From: Miltoncostaea sp963770865
GTDB taxonomy: Bacteria > Actinomycetota > Thermoleophilia > Miltoncostaeales > Miltoncostaeaceae
Direction of reading: 5' to 3'
DNA length: 64,000 nucleotides
Assembly: GCA_963770865.1 (NCBI GenBank)
Contig: CAVYRD010000014.1
Coordinates: 1 to 64,000 of the forward strand
A program made the translations under genes and the position numbers. Position 1 is the first letter of the stretch; each line of letters opens with the position of its first letter. Shown piece by piece: positions 53,833 through 63,874 of this stretch. The notes beneath the pieces are model-generated. The model had not been told where the DNA came from. It did no database searches and was given only the letters and a program-made list of their open reading frames with translations.

Positions 53833-54194
53833 CGCCCGCCTGGGCCACGCCGGAGGAGGCGCAGGCTTTCCTCGCGGGCCGCCCGCACGCCGAGGACGCG
53901 CTCTGGGCCCGGGAGGTCCTGGTCGCGGCCGACCCCTCCCTGCGCGAGCGGGTGGCGCGCGGCTGGGGCGCGGTCACGCTCCACCACCCGCGGGCGGGCT
54001 ACGTGGCGGGCGTCTTCGCCTACCCGGCGCGGGCGTTCATCGTCTGGGAGCACGGCGTCGAGCTCTTCGACCCCGAGGGCCTGCTCTCCGGCGACGGGCG
54101 CCGGGTGCGCACCCAGGAGGTCGCCGGCCGCGGCGCGTGCACGGCCGACGCGATCGAGGCCTTCCTGGCCCAGACCCTCGCCCTGCGGGGCTGA
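53829..54194 (+). CDS. Hypothetical protein coupled to the split-barrel gene
   Basis: 121 residues: TPAWATPEEAQAFLAGRPHA, VLVAADPSLRERVARGWGAV, TLHHPRAGYVAGVFAYPARA, FIVWEHGVELFDPEGLLSGD and AIEAFLAQTLALRG. It is alpha/beta and reminiscent of YdhG-type DUF1801 proteins, but I do not assign it. Translationally coupled to the upstream gene by ATGA. Confidence 0.55.
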   Translation: MTPAWATPEEAQAFLAGRPHAEDALWAREVLVAADPSLRERVARGWGAVTLHHPRAGYVAGVFAYPARAFIVWEHGVELFDPEGLLSGDGRRVRTQEVAGRGACTADAIEAFLAQTLALRG

Positions 54195-54251
54195 GCGGCA
54201 CCGGCCCACCCCTGGTTGCGCCCCGGCGTCGGCCGGGGGAGATTCACGCCC

Positions 54252-55242
54252 ATGGAGGCGATCCCGCTCGAGCCCGTTCAACGCGATCACGGTGACCACG
54301 CTCGTGGACAACGTGACCGACTCGCTCCTCGCCGACCAGGGTCCGGCGAAGCGACCATCCATGGCGGCCTCCCCGCGGATGCCGGCAGCGCTCTTCGCGG
54401 GGGGCGACACCGACGACGCGCTGCGCGCCGAGCACGGGTTCTCCGCCCTGGTGACGATCTCGAAGGGCGACCGGCGGATCCGCGTGCTCTTCGACGCCGG
54501 CCGGACTCCCGACGGGCTCGTGGAGAACATGCGCCGCCTCGACCTCTCCCCGCGGGACATCGACATCATCGTGCTCAGCCACGGTCACTGGGACCACGTG
54601 ACCGGCATGGAGGGACTCGTGGGCCGGCTCGGGCGCGCGAGCATGCCCGTGCTGATCCACCCGGAGTTCTGGACCCGCCGCCGCCTGGCGTTCCCCGGGC
54701 GCGACCCGTTCGAGCTCCCCACGACCAGCAGGGACGCGCTACGGGGCGCGGGCTTCGAGATCGTGGAGCGGCGCCGGCCCTCCTTCCTGCTCGACGGCTC
54801 GCTGCTGGTGACCGGCGAGATCGACCGAACAACGGAGTTCGAGCGCGGGTTCCCCGGGCACGAGGCCCACCGGCAGGGCGCGTGGGAGCCCGACCCGCTG
54901 ATCCTCGACGACCAGGCACTCGTGGCGGCGGTGCGCGGGCACGGCCTGGTGGTCCTGACCGGCTGCGGGCATTCCGGAGTCGTGAACATCCTGCGGCACG
55001 TCCGGACGCTCACCGGTGAGAGCCGGATCCACGCCCTCCTGGGAGGGTTCCACCTCAGCGGGCCGGCTTTCGAGCCGATCATCGGGCCGACCTGCGACGC
55101 GCTCGCCGCGTTCTCCCCGGACCACCTCGTGCCCGCGCACTGCACCGGCTGGAGGGCCACGCACGCGCTCGCCGCACGGTTCCCCGAGGCGTTCATCCAG
55201 AACAGCGTGGGCACGCGCTTCGAGTTCGCCGCCGGCGCCTGA
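54252..55242 (+). pseudogene. Metallo-beta-lactamase-fold protein (AF_0321/MptA-like group), one-base insertion near the start
   Basis: ATG 54252 gives MEAIPLEP. Removing one C from CCC (54273-54275) continues into FNAITVTTLVDNVTDSLLAD and the full MBL domain: RVLFDAGRTPDGLVENMRRL, DIIVLSHGHWDHVTGMEGLV (HxHxDH), VVLTGCGHSGVVNILRHVRT, IHALLGGFHLSGPAFEPIIG, HLVPAHCTGWRATHALAARF. This matches the dihydropteroate-ribofuranosyl-phosphate-synthase-like MBL group. The downstream frame is open from GTG 54292, so a shortened product could be made. The indel is probably a homopolymer error. Confidence 0.75.
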
Positions 55243-55348
55243 CGCCCCGGCCGGGACCGCGCGTCTCGCCTGGCGATCCGCCGTTTCCGTCCCGCGGAGG
55301 CGCCGGAATAGGGTCGCCGCACGGTTCCGCGACCCACCGGGAGGCACG

Positions 55349-55774
55349 ATGAGCACCACCGAGACGCTGTCGATCGCCACGCGGGCGCTGGAGGCCTTCA
55401 ACGCCGCCGACTGGGAGACGTTCCGCAGCCTCTGCCACGACGACGTCGTCTACGTCGAGGCGGGCACCGGCAGGCGCATCGAGGGGATCGCGGCGTACCT
55501 CGACGCCCTCCGGGAGTGGAAGACCGCGCTCCCCGACGTCCACGGCGTCGTCCGGCGCTCGCTGGGCGACGGCGACCTCGCGGCGCAGGACGTGCTGTGG
55601 CGCGGCACGCACCAGGGCGAGCTGCCGACCCCGTCCGGGCCGATCCCGGCCACCGGCCGGGAGGTCGTCGTCACGGCGACCCTGTGGATGACGATCCACG
55701 ACGGGCGCGTGGCCGAGGTGGAGCACCACCTCGACGTGCTCGCGCTGCTCGCGCAGATCGGCGCCCTGGACTGA
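55349..55774 (+). CDS. SnoaL/NTF2-like protein
   Basis: 141 residues: SIATRALEAFNAADWETFRS, LCHDDVVYVEAGTGRRIEGI, AAYLDALREWKTALPDVHGV, DVLWRGTHQGELPTPSGPIP and VVVTATLWMTIHDGRVAEVE. Ester-cyclase subtype of the SnoaL fold, distantly like the gene at 47140. GGGAGG lies before ATG 55349. Confidence 0.82.
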   Translation: MSTTETLSIATRALEAFNAADWETFRSLCHDDVVYVEAGTGRRIEGIAAYLDALREWKTALPDVHGVVRRSLGDGDLAAQDVLWRGTHQGELPTPSGPIPATGREVVVTATLWMTIHDGRVAEVEHHLDVLALLAQIGALD

Positions 55775-55836
55775 CGGCGCCGTGCGGCGATCGCGGCCGG
55801 CGGGCGACTCCGGTGCCCGCCCGCCGGCCGCGGCGC

Positions 55837-56457
55837 TCAGTTCGCCCGCGCGGCCTCCGCGAGGAGGACCCCCCACGGGCCGCCGAGGGCGAACAGCGCC
55901 CCGTCGTCCGACCACGCGGCCGCGCGCGCGCCGCGCACCCAGCGCACCAGCCCGCCGTCGGAGATACGGATGACCGCGATCACGTCGTGGCGGCCCTCCT
56001 TGCTGTGCACGGCGGCGAAGCCGCCGCCGGGGGCCGTGGCGACCACCGGCAGGTCGTCCTGGTGCAGGCTCGCCGGCGCGACCGGCGGCGGCAGCGCGGC
56101 GGCCGGGTCGTCGCCCGGGCGCTCCTCTGCATCCAGCGACAGCGCCGGGATGGCCCAGGCGCGGATCACGTAAGGGCTCACGCCGCGCAGGACGCCGGCC
56201 TCGAACGCCAGGGTGAAGGCGGGCTCGCGGGCGGCGGCCACGACGCGCACCGGCCCGAGGCCGGCGACCGGCGAGGAGGGGTCGAGACCCTCCAGCGCCA
56301 GGTGGGTCTCCGGCGCCGGCGAGAGCATGAGGCCCATCGGCGGCTGGGGGCGGCGCTTGCCCGGGGCCCCGGCCTGGGAGAAGACGGAGCTCACCACGCT
56401 CCACGGGCCCGGGTCGTCCGTCAGGACGGTCGGGGGCGGGAGTGGCCGTGTGCTCAT
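55837..56457 (-). CDS. Hypothetical beta-rich protein, third gene of the argG transcript
   Basis: 206 residues: TVLTDDPGPWSVVSSVFSQA, PMGLMLSPAPETHLALEGLD, AGVLRGVSPYVIRAWAIPAL, VVATAPGGGFAAVHSKEGRH and DVIAVIRISDGGLVRWVRGA. It looks like two or three propeller-type blades (AVIRISDGGLVRW, AWSDDGALFALGG). ATG 56455-56457 overlaps the stop of the WD-like gene upstream (ATGA). Unknown function. Confidence 0.55.
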   Translation of the reverse strand: MSTRPLPPPTVLTDDPGPWSVVSSVFSQAGAPGKRRPQPPMGLMLSPAPETHLALEGLDPSSPVAGLGPVRVVAAAREPAFTLAFEAGVLRGVSPYVIRAWAIPALSLDAEERPGDDPAAALPPPVAPASLHQDDLPVVATAPGGGFAAVHSKEGRHDVIAVIRISDGGLVRWVRGARAAAWSDDGALFALGGPWGVLLAEAARAN

Positions 56458-57407
56458 GAGTCCTCCTCGAGTGGGTTCATCCAGGCGCTGCCCCAGTCGC
56501 CGGCGACGACGAGCGCCCCGGGCTCCGAGGCGGGCGCGATCACGCGGGCGCCCTCCACGCGGCGCACCTGCGCGCCGTCGAGCGCCGACGCCAGGCAGGC
56601 GGCCGCCTCGGGCCCGTCGGGCACCCCGAGCGCGACGAGCGCCCCGTCGGCCGAGAGCGCGATCGAGCCCGCCCCCGCGACCGGCGAGGGCCACGTGGCG
56701 AGCGGCGCGTCGGCGCCGGGCTCCCAGACGCTCACGGAGCCGTCGGCGTGGAGCGCCGCCACCCGCAGCGCCGCGGCGGCCGCGGCCAGCTCGACGACGG
56801 GCGACCCGCCCCCCGCGGCGAGGCCGGGCGCGCCGACCGCCGACCCGGCGGCCGCGACCAGCGTGCCGTCGGCGGCGTAGCAGAGCGCGTCCGCCACGCC
56901 CTCGTGGCGCGCGGCGGGGCCGTCGGCGCCGATGTCGTGCTCCTCCACCCCGCCGTCGATCGCGACGGCGATGCGGCGCCCGTCGCCGCGGATCGCGACC
57001 GGCCCCTCGCCCAGGTCGGCGGCGATGTCGCCGAGGCTCGGCAGCACCACCGCGCGCCAGCCGTCGGCGCCGTGGATCAGGCCGGCGTTGGCGCCCGGGG
57101 CGCCGATCACGCGGTCGAGGCCGGGCGGGCGGCGGTCGTGCACGACGTGCATCCGCGGCGCGGCCAGGCTGTAGGCGACGCCGGCGCCGGCCGCGAGCAC
57201 CAGGGCCCCGTCGTCGACCACGGCCGCGCGCCGCATACCGGCCGGCGAGGCGGCGTGGACGCGCAGGGGCGCGCCGGGCTCGCCGGCCGCGCCCTCGGGC
57301 GCCGGCACCGGCGCGAAGCGCAGGCCGCGCGCGCCGCGGTCGATGCGCGAGAACGCGGGGACCGACGCCGGGTCGACCGGCAGCATGGGCGGCCCGCCGC
57401 GCCTCAT
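56454..57407 (-). CDS. WD40-like propeller protein coupled to argG
   Basis: 317 residues of short beta-blade repeats: GMRRAAVVDDGALVLAAGAG, DGRRIAVAIDGGVEEHDIGA, DALCYAADGTLVAAAGSAVG, VAALHADGSVSVWEPGADAP, SIALSADGALVALGVPDGPE. No signal peptide or membrane helix, so cytosolic. ATG 57405-57407 overlaps the argG TGA, and its own TGA overlaps the next ATG. The pair may form one scaffold; a link to arginine synthesis is suggested only by coupling. Confidence 0.6.
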   Translation of the reverse strand: MRRGGPPMLPVDPASVPAFSRIDRGARGLRFAPVPAPEGAAGEPGAPLRVHAASPAGMRRAAVVDDGALVLAAGAGVAYSLAAPRMHVVHDRRPPGLDRVIGAPGANAGLIHGADGWRAVVLPSLGDIAADLGEGPVAIRGDGRRIAVAIDGGVEEHDIGADGPAARHEGVADALCYAADGTLVAAAGSAVGAPGLAAGGGSPVVELAAAAAALRVAALHADGSVSVWEPGADAPLATWPSPVAGAGSIALSADGALVALGVPDGPEAAACLASALDGAQVRRVEGARVIAPASEPGALVVAGDWGSAWMNPLEEDS

Positions 57408-58667
57408 CCCTTCTCCCGCGCCTCGGCGATGCGGTACGCCATCTTGCTCTGGAGCGAGTAGAGCTCGATGAAGCCGGGGGCCGCGCCCTGGGAGAAGGAG
57501 GCGTCGGCGTTGAAGGTCGCCAGGCTGCGGTCGTAGATCGCGTTGGGCGACGAGCGCGTCACCGCGGTCGCCTTGCCCTTGTAGAGGCGCATCGTGATCA
57601 CGCCCTCGACGCGCTGGTTGACCCGGTCCATGAAGGCGTTCAGGTCGGCGAGCAGCGGCTCGTACCACAGGCCCTCGTAGGCGAGCTGCGCCCAGAGGGC
57701 GTCGAGCGACGGCTTGAGCGCGTTCTCGCGGCCGGTGCAGACCAGCTTCTCCAGCTCGCGGTGGGCGGTGAGGATGACGTCGGCCGCCGGCACCTCGTAG
57801 AGGTCGCGCACCTTGAGGCCCACCACGCGGTCCTCGATGTGGTCGAGGATGCCGACGCCGTTGCGGCAGGCCACCTCGGCCACCCGGCGGATCAGCTCGA
57901 CCAGCGGGAGCTCCTCGCCGTCGAGGCTGACCGGCAGGCCCGTCGCGGAAGCCGAGGACGACGTCCTCCTCGCGGTCGGGGGCCTTGGTGGGGTGCGTGA
58001 CGAGCTGGAAGACGTCGTCCGGCGGCGGCTGCTCGAGGTCCTCGATGACGCCGCCCTCGCTGGAGCGCCCCCAGAGGTTGTCGTCGATCGAGTACGGGCG
58101 CTCGACCGAGGAGCTGATCGGGATGCCGTGCTCGATGGCGTACGCGATCTCCTCGTCGCGGCCCATCTGCCACTCGCGCACCGGGGCGATCACCTTCAGG
58201 TCGGGGGCGAGCGTCGCGACGGTCGCCTCGATCCGCACCTGGTCGTTGCCCTTGCCGGTGCAGCCGTGGGCGATCGTGTCGGCGCCGTAGGTGTGCGCCG
58301 CGTCGCAGGCGAGCTTGGCCAGCAGCGGCCGCCCGAGCGAGGTGAACAGCGGATAGCCGCCCTGGTAGCGGGCGTTCGCCTTGATCGCCGGCGCCACGTA
58401 GTCGCGGGCGAACTCCTCCTTGGCGTCCACCACGAGGCTCTCGACGGCGCCGAGGTCGAGCGCCTTCTGGCGCACCGCGTCGAAGTCGTCGGCCGGCTGG
58501 CCCAGGTCGATGCAGAGCGCCACGACCTCGGCGTCGTACTCGTCCTGGATCCACTTCAGCATCACCGACGTGTCGAGCCCGCCCGAGTAGAGGAGCACCA
58601 CGCGGTGCACCTCGTGTGGCTGGGCGAGATAGCCCGCGGTGGGCAGGGTCGGACGCTGCTCGGGCAC
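57404..58667 (-). pseudogene. argG: Argininosuccinate synthase, one apparent insertion
   Basis: HRVVLLYSGGLDTSVMLKWI (PP-loop SGGLDTS), VVALCIDLGQPADDFDAVRQ, LFTSLGRPLLAKLACDAAHT, IAHGCTGKGNDQVRIEATVA, KVIAPVREWQMGRDEEIAYA, DDNLWGRSSEGGVIEDLEQP, then a one-base shift near 57945, then DGLPVSLDGEELPLVELIRR, NGVGILDHIEDRVVGLKVRD and FSQGAAPGFIELYSLQSKMA. Full enzyme length. CGGAGGA lies before GTG 58665-58667. It joins citrulline and aspartate with ATP. The 1,264-base span fits a single insertion, likely a sequence error in an essential biosynthetic gene. Confidence 0.88.
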
Positions 58668-58699
58668 GAAGGATCCTCCGGTCGGGAAGGGGCCCGGGG

Positions 58700-58705
58700 A
58701 GTCTA
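58700..58705 (-). promoter_or_regulatory. -10 element of argG
   Basis: TAGACT on the minus strand, 32 bases before GTG 58667, leaving a short leader with the CGGAGGA ribosome site. Confidence 0.35.
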
Positions 58706-58847
58706 GTCGCCCGTTGACCACCCGCCGGGGGAGGCCCCGGGACGGGTGTCTCGACCTCTGAGGAGTTACGCGGGAGTCCAGTTCTGTCGTATACCGCCGA
58801 TAACGTTGCAATGACCGCCGACCACGCGACAGCGATCAGGTGATCAG

Positions 58848-59345
58848 GTGACGCACGGCGTCCACTCGTCCCTGAGGGTCCCGGCCGATCTCACGGTCGT
58901 GTCCTTCGTGCGCTCCGCGCTCGCCTGCGTCCTGACCCGCGAGGACTGGCCGGCCGACGGCGCCGGGCGGGTGCTGCTGGCCTCGACCGAGGCCCTGACC
59001 AACGCGATCGAGCACGGCTCGCCGGGCGGCGCGCGCGGTCGAGGTGGAGCTGTCGGTCACCGCCGAGCGCGCCGACATCCGGGTGCTCGACCAGGGCCGC
59101 CCCGGCGTCGCGCCTGCCGGTCGTCCCCTCCGAGCCGCCCCCGCCCTCCGCCGATCCGCGGCCGCGGGCTCATCATCATCAGCCGCCTGTCCGACGAGCT
59201 TCGAGCTGCGCCCCACGGCGACGGCACCGAGGTGGACGTCTGCTTCCTGCGCTCGCGCGCCGAGGGCCGACGACATCGACCTCTCCCCCCTGAGGGTCGC
59301 GGGCCGCCTGACCCGCAGGAGGCCCGGCGGCGGCGATCGTCGTGA
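58848..59345 (+). pseudogene. Anti-sigma-factor-type (RsbW-like) HATPase, multiply frameshifted
   Basis: HSSLRVPADLTVVSFVRSAL, ACVLTREDWPADGAGRVLLA and STEALTNAIEHGSP (N-box) identify a serine-kinase anti-sigma HATPase. VEVELSVTAERADIRVLDQG RP follows in another frame after about 59035, then RGLIIISRLSDELRAAPHGD and GTEVDVCFLRS (G2 box) in the first frame, and DDIDLSPLRVAGRLTRR in a third. At least three indels lie between 59035 and 59270. An 8-bp tandem duplication (GATCAGGT) precedes GTG 58848, and a short ORF from ATG 58811 (MTADHATAIR) may be the true beginning. Confidence 0.6.
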
Positions 59346-59356
59346 GCCGGCCCGGG

Positions 59357-61880
59357 CTACTCGTTCTGGATCGCCTCGAGGATGTTGAGCCGGGCGGCGC
59401 GGCGCGCCGGCAGGATCGCCGCCACCACGCCGAAGAGCGCGGCGACGACGAGGAACACGATCATCGAGCCCCACGGGATCGCGAGCGCCTTGAACTCCGG
59501 GATGGAGGAGACGCTCACCGCCCCGAGGAAGACGCCCAGCACCAGGCCGACGATGGCGCCGATCAGGGCGACGATGATGGCCTCCCAGCGGATCATCGCC
59601 CGCACGCTGCGCCGCGACAGGCCGACGGCCCGCAGCAGCCCGATCTCCCGCGTGCGCTCGAAGACCGACAGGGCCAGCGTCAGGACGATGCCGAAGATCG
59701 GCGATGATCACGGCCATCGCGAGGAGCAGGTAGAAGAGGGTCAGGAAGTTGTTGATCTGGCTCGCGACGAAGTCCTTGTACTCGGCCTTCGTGCGCACGT
59801 CGAGGTTCGGGAAGGCCGTCAGCTCGCGCTCCGCGACCGCCTTCGCCTGCTCGGGGGAGACCCCCGTGGCGGCCGCGCGCCAGGATCACCGTGTCCTGCT
59901 GGGTGGCGAAGTAGCTCTCGTAGTCGGGCAGGGAGATGAAGAACTGGCCGAAGCGTGTCGTCGGTGAAGATGCCGGTGACGGTGAGCGGTACCCGGCCGG
60001 TCTTCGCGAAGATCACCCGGATCGTCGACCCGACCGTCAGGTCGTGGTCGTTGGCGTAGTCCTTCTGGACCGCGATGCTCCCGGGCAGCGACAGCGACGC
60101 GATGGAGCCCGAGGTGAGGCCCGGGTCGTACATCGCCTGGAGCTGGGCCGGATCGACCCCGGAGACGCCCTGGTTGTTCCCGTTGGCGTCCTTGAACTCG
60201 CCGTCGCGCCAGGCGGTGACGTTGGCCAGCTCGGGGGCCTTCTTCAGCTGGGCCGCCGCCGCCGGGCTGAAGGGCTGCTGGCTGCTGGAGAGGATCACCA
60301 GGTCGGCGCGCACGCGCTTGTCGAGCGTCCCGATGAACGTCTCCTGCAGCGAGGCCGCGAACACGGTCACGCCGGTCACCAGCGCCACGCCGATCGTGAG
60401 CGCCGCGGCGGTCTGGGCGGTGCGCGACGGGTTGCGCATCGCGTTCTCCTGGCCCAGGCGGCCCGCCAGGCCGACCTTCGCCATCGGGGCGCCGATGATC
60501 CGGGCCAGCGGCCGCGCGATGTACTGGGTGAGCATCGCCGCGCCGATGAACAGCACCACCGCGCCGACGCCGATGAAGACGAAGCGCTGCACGAGCTGAC
60601 CGAGCGGCGCCAGCATCCCGAACAGGACCGACGCCGACGCCGAGGGCGGTCAGCGCGAGCGACACGGCCAGGCGGAGCGCCGGCAGCCCGGGGTCGCGGA
60701 CCTCGTGCATCGCGGCGATGGGCGGGACGCGGCTGGCCTTCCACGCCGGCATCACGGCGGCGAGGATGGTCACGATCATCCCGACGAGCAGCCCGGCGAT
60801 GATCGAGCGCGGCGCGATCTGCAGCGTCGTCGACGGCAGCGACGCGCCGGCCGCGTTGAAGGCGGCGCGCAGGATGGCCGCGAACGCGATGCCGAAGATG
60901 ATGCCGATGATCGAGGCGACGAGGCCGGTGATCACCGCCTCGAGCAGGACCGTGCGGACCACCTGGCCGCCCGAGGCGCCCACCGCCCGCAGGAGGCCGA
61001 TCTGGCGCGTCCGCTGGGCCACGGTGATCTTGAAGGCGTTGAAGATGACGAACGAGCCGACGAACAGGGCGATGAGGGCGAAGCCGATCAGGAAGTTGCG
61101 GAAGATGTCCACGAACTGCTTGAACTGGTCGCTCGCGTCCGCGGCGGCCTTCTCGCCGGTGATGGCCTCGTAGCCGGCGGGCAGCACCTCCTGGACCCGG
61201 GCGGCGAGGGCGGCCTGCGAGAGGCCCGGGTCCGAGGTCACGCTGATGTCGAGGAAGCCGGTGGCGTCGAAGACGCGCTTCGCCGTCGAAAGCGTGAAGG
61301 CCGAGAGCGTCGCGCCCCCCGCGTTGTTCTGCTCGCCGAACGTGGCGATGCCCGACAGGCGGTACTCGTCGGAGCCCGAGGTGGTGATGATCCGGACCCG
61401 GTCGCCGATGGCGAAGCCCTCGTCGTCGGCCGTCTTCTTGTCGATCACGACCTCGTCGGCGGCCCGCGGCGGCGCGCCGGCGGCGATCTTCAGTGGGTTC
61501 AGCTGCGGGTCGTCCGACCAGGAGAAGCCGAGCGCGGGCGGGCCGGAGATGCCGGCCGGCTTGCCGTCCTTGCCGATGATCTGGGCCGTGCCGCCTACGG
61601 TGCCCTCCGCCGTGGCCACGCCGTCGACCCCGCGGACGACCGGCAGCAGGTCGAAGGGCACCGGCTGACGGTCGGCCTCGGAGACGGTCTTCACGCCGCG
61701 CACCTGCACCGAGGTGCCCTGCGTGGCGGTCTCGAAGACCGTGTCGAAGGCCTTGTTGATGGTGTCCGCGAGGACGAAGGCCCCCACCACGAACCCGACG
61801 CCGAGCACGACGGCGAGGGAGGTGAGGAAGAGCCGGAGCTTGCTCGAGAGCAGGTTCCGGAAGGCCTGCCGGACGATCAC
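59357..61880 (-). pseudogene. MacB/FtsX-family ABC permease with two FtsX domains, several frameshifts
   Basis: GTG 61878-61880 opens VIVRQAFRNLLSSKLRLFLT and TM1. A MacB-like periplasmic domain, then LIGFALIALFVGSFVIFNAF and QRTRQIGLLRAVGASGGQVV follow. After a shift near 60640 come VQRFVFIGVGAVVLFIGAAM, AGRLGQENAMRNPSRTAQTA and a second periplasmic domain. Shifts near 59955, 59880 and 59702 interrupt FGQFFISLPDYESYFATQQD, RELTAFPNLDVRTKAEYKDF and ERTREIGLLRAVGLSRRSVR. The end ILPARRAARLNILEAIQNE is intact. All four shifts are single extra bases. It pairs with the ATPase upstream (GTGA overlap) and should act in lipid, lipoprotein or drug export. Confidence 0.82.
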
Positions 61881-62662
61881 GTCCGCGGCCCCGCCGCGAT
61901 CGTCTTCATCCGGTCGAGGATCGTCTCGGGCGTCGGCTCGTCCATCTGGTCGACGATGTGGCCGTCGGCGAGGAACAGCACCCGGTCGGCGCGGCTCGCC
62001 GCCGACGGCTCGTGGGTGACCATCACGATGGTCTGGCCGAACTCGTCGGCGGCGCGGCGCATGAAGTCGAGGAGCTCGGCGGACGAGTTCGAGTCGAGCT
62101 GGCCGGTGGGCTCGTCGGCGAAGACGACGTCCGGGCGCGCGACCAGCGCGCGGGCGGCCGCGACGCGCTGCTGCTGGCCGCCCGACAGCTCGTTGGGCCG
62201 GTGCTTGAGCCGGTCGCGCAGGTTGAGCGCGTCCACGACCTGCTCCAGCCAGTCCCCGTCCGCGCCGCGCCCGGCGATGTCGAGCGGCAGGCGGATGTTC
62301 TCGAGCGCGGTGAGGGTCGGCACCAGGTTGAACGCCTGGAAGATGAAGCCGACGCGCTCGCGGCGGACCTTGGTGAGCTGCTTCTCCGAGAGCCCGGTCA
62401 GCTCCACGTCGCCGATCCAGGCCTGCCCTGACGTGAGGCGGTCGAGCCCGGCCATGCACTGCATCAGGGTCGACTTGCCGGAGCCGGAGGGGCCCATGAT
62501 CGCGGTGAAGGCGCCCGGCGCGAACTCGACGTCGATGCCGTCGATGGCCCGCACCTGGTTGTCGCCCTGCCCGTAGATCTTGGTCGCGCCGAGCGCGCGC
62601 GCCGCGGGCCCGGGCGCCCCGCCGCCGTTCGTCGTCGACATCTCGGCCTCCTCCTCGCTCAC
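61877..62662 (-). CDS. MacB/LolD-type ABC ATPase
   Basis: 261 residues: AFTAIMGPSGSGKSTLMQCM (Walker A), VGFIFQAFNLVPTLTALENI (Q-loop), PNELSGGQQQRVAAARALVA (signature), RPDVVFADEPTGQLDSNSSA (Walker B), IVMVTHEPSAASRADRVLFL. Partner of the FtsX-type permease. TAGGCT (complement of 62669-62674) six bases before GTG 62660-62662 supports this start; ATG 62641 behind GGAGGAGG is the alternative. Confidence 0.92.
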   Translation of the reverse strand: MSEEEAEMSTTNGGGAPGPAARALGATKIYGQGDNQVRAIDGIDVEFAPGAFTAIMGPSGSGKSTLMQCMAGLDRLTSGQAWIGDVELTGLSEKQLTKVRRERVGFIFQAFNLVPTLTALENIRLPLDIAGRGADGDWLEQVVDALNLRDRLKHRPNELSGGQQQRVAAARALVARPDVVFADEPTGQLDSNSSAELLDFMRRAADEFGQTIVMVTHEPSAASRADRVLFLADGHIVDQMDEPTPETILDRMKTIAAGPRT

Positions 62663-62668
62663 GGCGCG

Positions 62669-62674
62669 AGCCTA
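62669..62674 (-). promoter_or_regulatory. -10 element of the MacB-type exporter operon
   Basis: TAGGCT on the minus strand, six bases before GTG 62662. Confidence 0.45.
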
Positions 62675-62695
62675 GCCGAGACCTCCCTTACGTCG

Positions 62696-63874
62696 TCAAA
62701 TGGACGGCAGTACCTCGCGGTATGCGGCGACCAGCGCGTCGAGGTCCTCGGGGTCGACGACCAGCGGCGGCAGCATGCGGATGGTGCGGTCGGACGTGTT
62801 GTTGACGAGGAAGCCCTTGTCGAGCATCGCGGCCACCACCTCGGCCCCACGCGCGCGGGGGAGGTCGATGGCGCACATCAGCCCCCGGCCGCGGGCCTCG
62901 GTGGCGAGGCCGTCCTGCACCAGCCCCTCGAGGCCGGCCAGCAGGTCGGCGCCCTTGGTGCGCACGGACTGCTGCAGCTCCGGGTCGCCCAGCACCGCGC
63001 ACGAGGCGAGGGCGGCCGCGCAGGCCAGCGGCCCGCCGGCGAAGGTGGAGCCGTGGTCGCCCGGCTGCAGCACGGCGTCGTGTCCGGGCCGGGCCACGAC
63101 GGCGCCGATCGGCACGCCGCCGCCGAGGCTCTTGGCGACGGTCATGACGTCGGGGACGACGCCGATGTCCTCGTAGGCCCACAGCGGGCCGGTCCGCGCG
63201 AGGCCGGTCTGGATCTCGTCGAGCACGAGCAGGGCGCCGTGGCGGTCGGCCAGCTCGCGTGCGAGCCGGATCACCTCCGACGACACCGGGTGGACGCCGA
63301 CCTCGCCCTGGACGATCTCGAGGAAGATGGCGCAGGTCCGCGGGCCGACGGCGGCCGCGAGGGCCTCGGGGTCGTCGCGGTCCACGTGGACCACGCCCGG
63401 CACCAGCGGCCGGAAGGGGTCCTGCTTGCCCGGCTGCCCGGTCAGCGAGAGCGCGCCGTAGGTGCGCCCGTGGAAGCCGTTGACCAGCGCGACCACCTCC
63501 GGGCGGTCCGGGCCGCCGTGCTTGCGCGCCAGCTTCAGGGCGGCCTCGTTGGCCTCGGCGCCCGAGTTGCAGAAGTAGACGCGCCCGCCCAGCGAGTGGT
63601 CGCGCAGCCACTCGGCCAGCGCGATCATCGGCTCGGTGTAGTAGAGGTTCGAGACGTTGATGAGGCGCGCGGCCTGGTCGGCGATCGCCTGCACCACCGC
63701 CGGGTGGCAGTGGCCGACGTTGTTCATCGAGATGCCGGCCATGCAGTTGACGTAGCGGCGGCCCTCGGCGTCGAAGAGCGACGCGCCCTCGCCGCGCACG
63801 AACGCCACCGGCTGGCGCCGGTAGGTCTGCATCACGGCGGCGGCCTCCCGCTGGACCATCGTCTCGTCGATCAC
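62696..63874 (-). CDS. argD: Acetylornithine aminotransferase
   Basis: 392 residues, class III PLP aminotransferase: VNCMAGISMNNVGHCHPAVV, NLYYTEPMIALAEWLRDHSL, VYFCNSGAEANEAALKLARK, ALVNGFHGRTYGALSLTGQP, CAIFLEIVQGEVGVHPVSSE, GALLVLDEIQTGLARTGPLW and VMTVAKSLGGGVPIGAVVAR (PLP Lys). It transaminates N-acetylglutamate semialdehyde to N-acetylornithine. GTG 63872-63874 overlaps the argB stop (GTGA). Confidence 0.9.
   Translation of the reverse strand: MIDETMVQREAAAVMQTYRRQPVAFVRGEGASLFDAEGRRYVNCMAGISMNNVGHCHPAVVQAIADQAARLINVSNLYYTEPMIALAEWLRDHSLGGRVYFCNSGAEANEAALKLARKHGGPDRPEVVALVNGFHGRTYGALSLTGQPGKQDPFRPLVPGVVHVDRDDPEALAAAVGPRTCAIFLEIVQGEVGVHPVSSEVIRLARELADRHGALLVLDEIQTGLARTGPLWAYEDIGVVPDVMTVAKSLGGGVPIGAVVARPGHDAVLQPGDHGSTFAGGPLACAAALASCAVLGDPELQQSVRTKGADLLAGLEGLVQDGLATEARGRGLMCAIDLPRARGAEVVAAMLDKGFLVNNTSDRTIRMLPPLVVDPEDLDALVAAYREVLPSI

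Noticed and set aside
58834..58849. Tandem 8-bp duplication GATCAGGT as an attachment site or regulator box
   Set aside because: Only two adjacent copies, no integrase or mobile gene nearby, and a replication slip or error explains it.
57404..61880. Programmed frameshifting in argG and the FtsX permease
   Set aside because: No slippery heptamer with a downstream pseudoknot is seen, the shifts are scattered single insertions, and these families do not use recoding; sequence error or decay is simpler.
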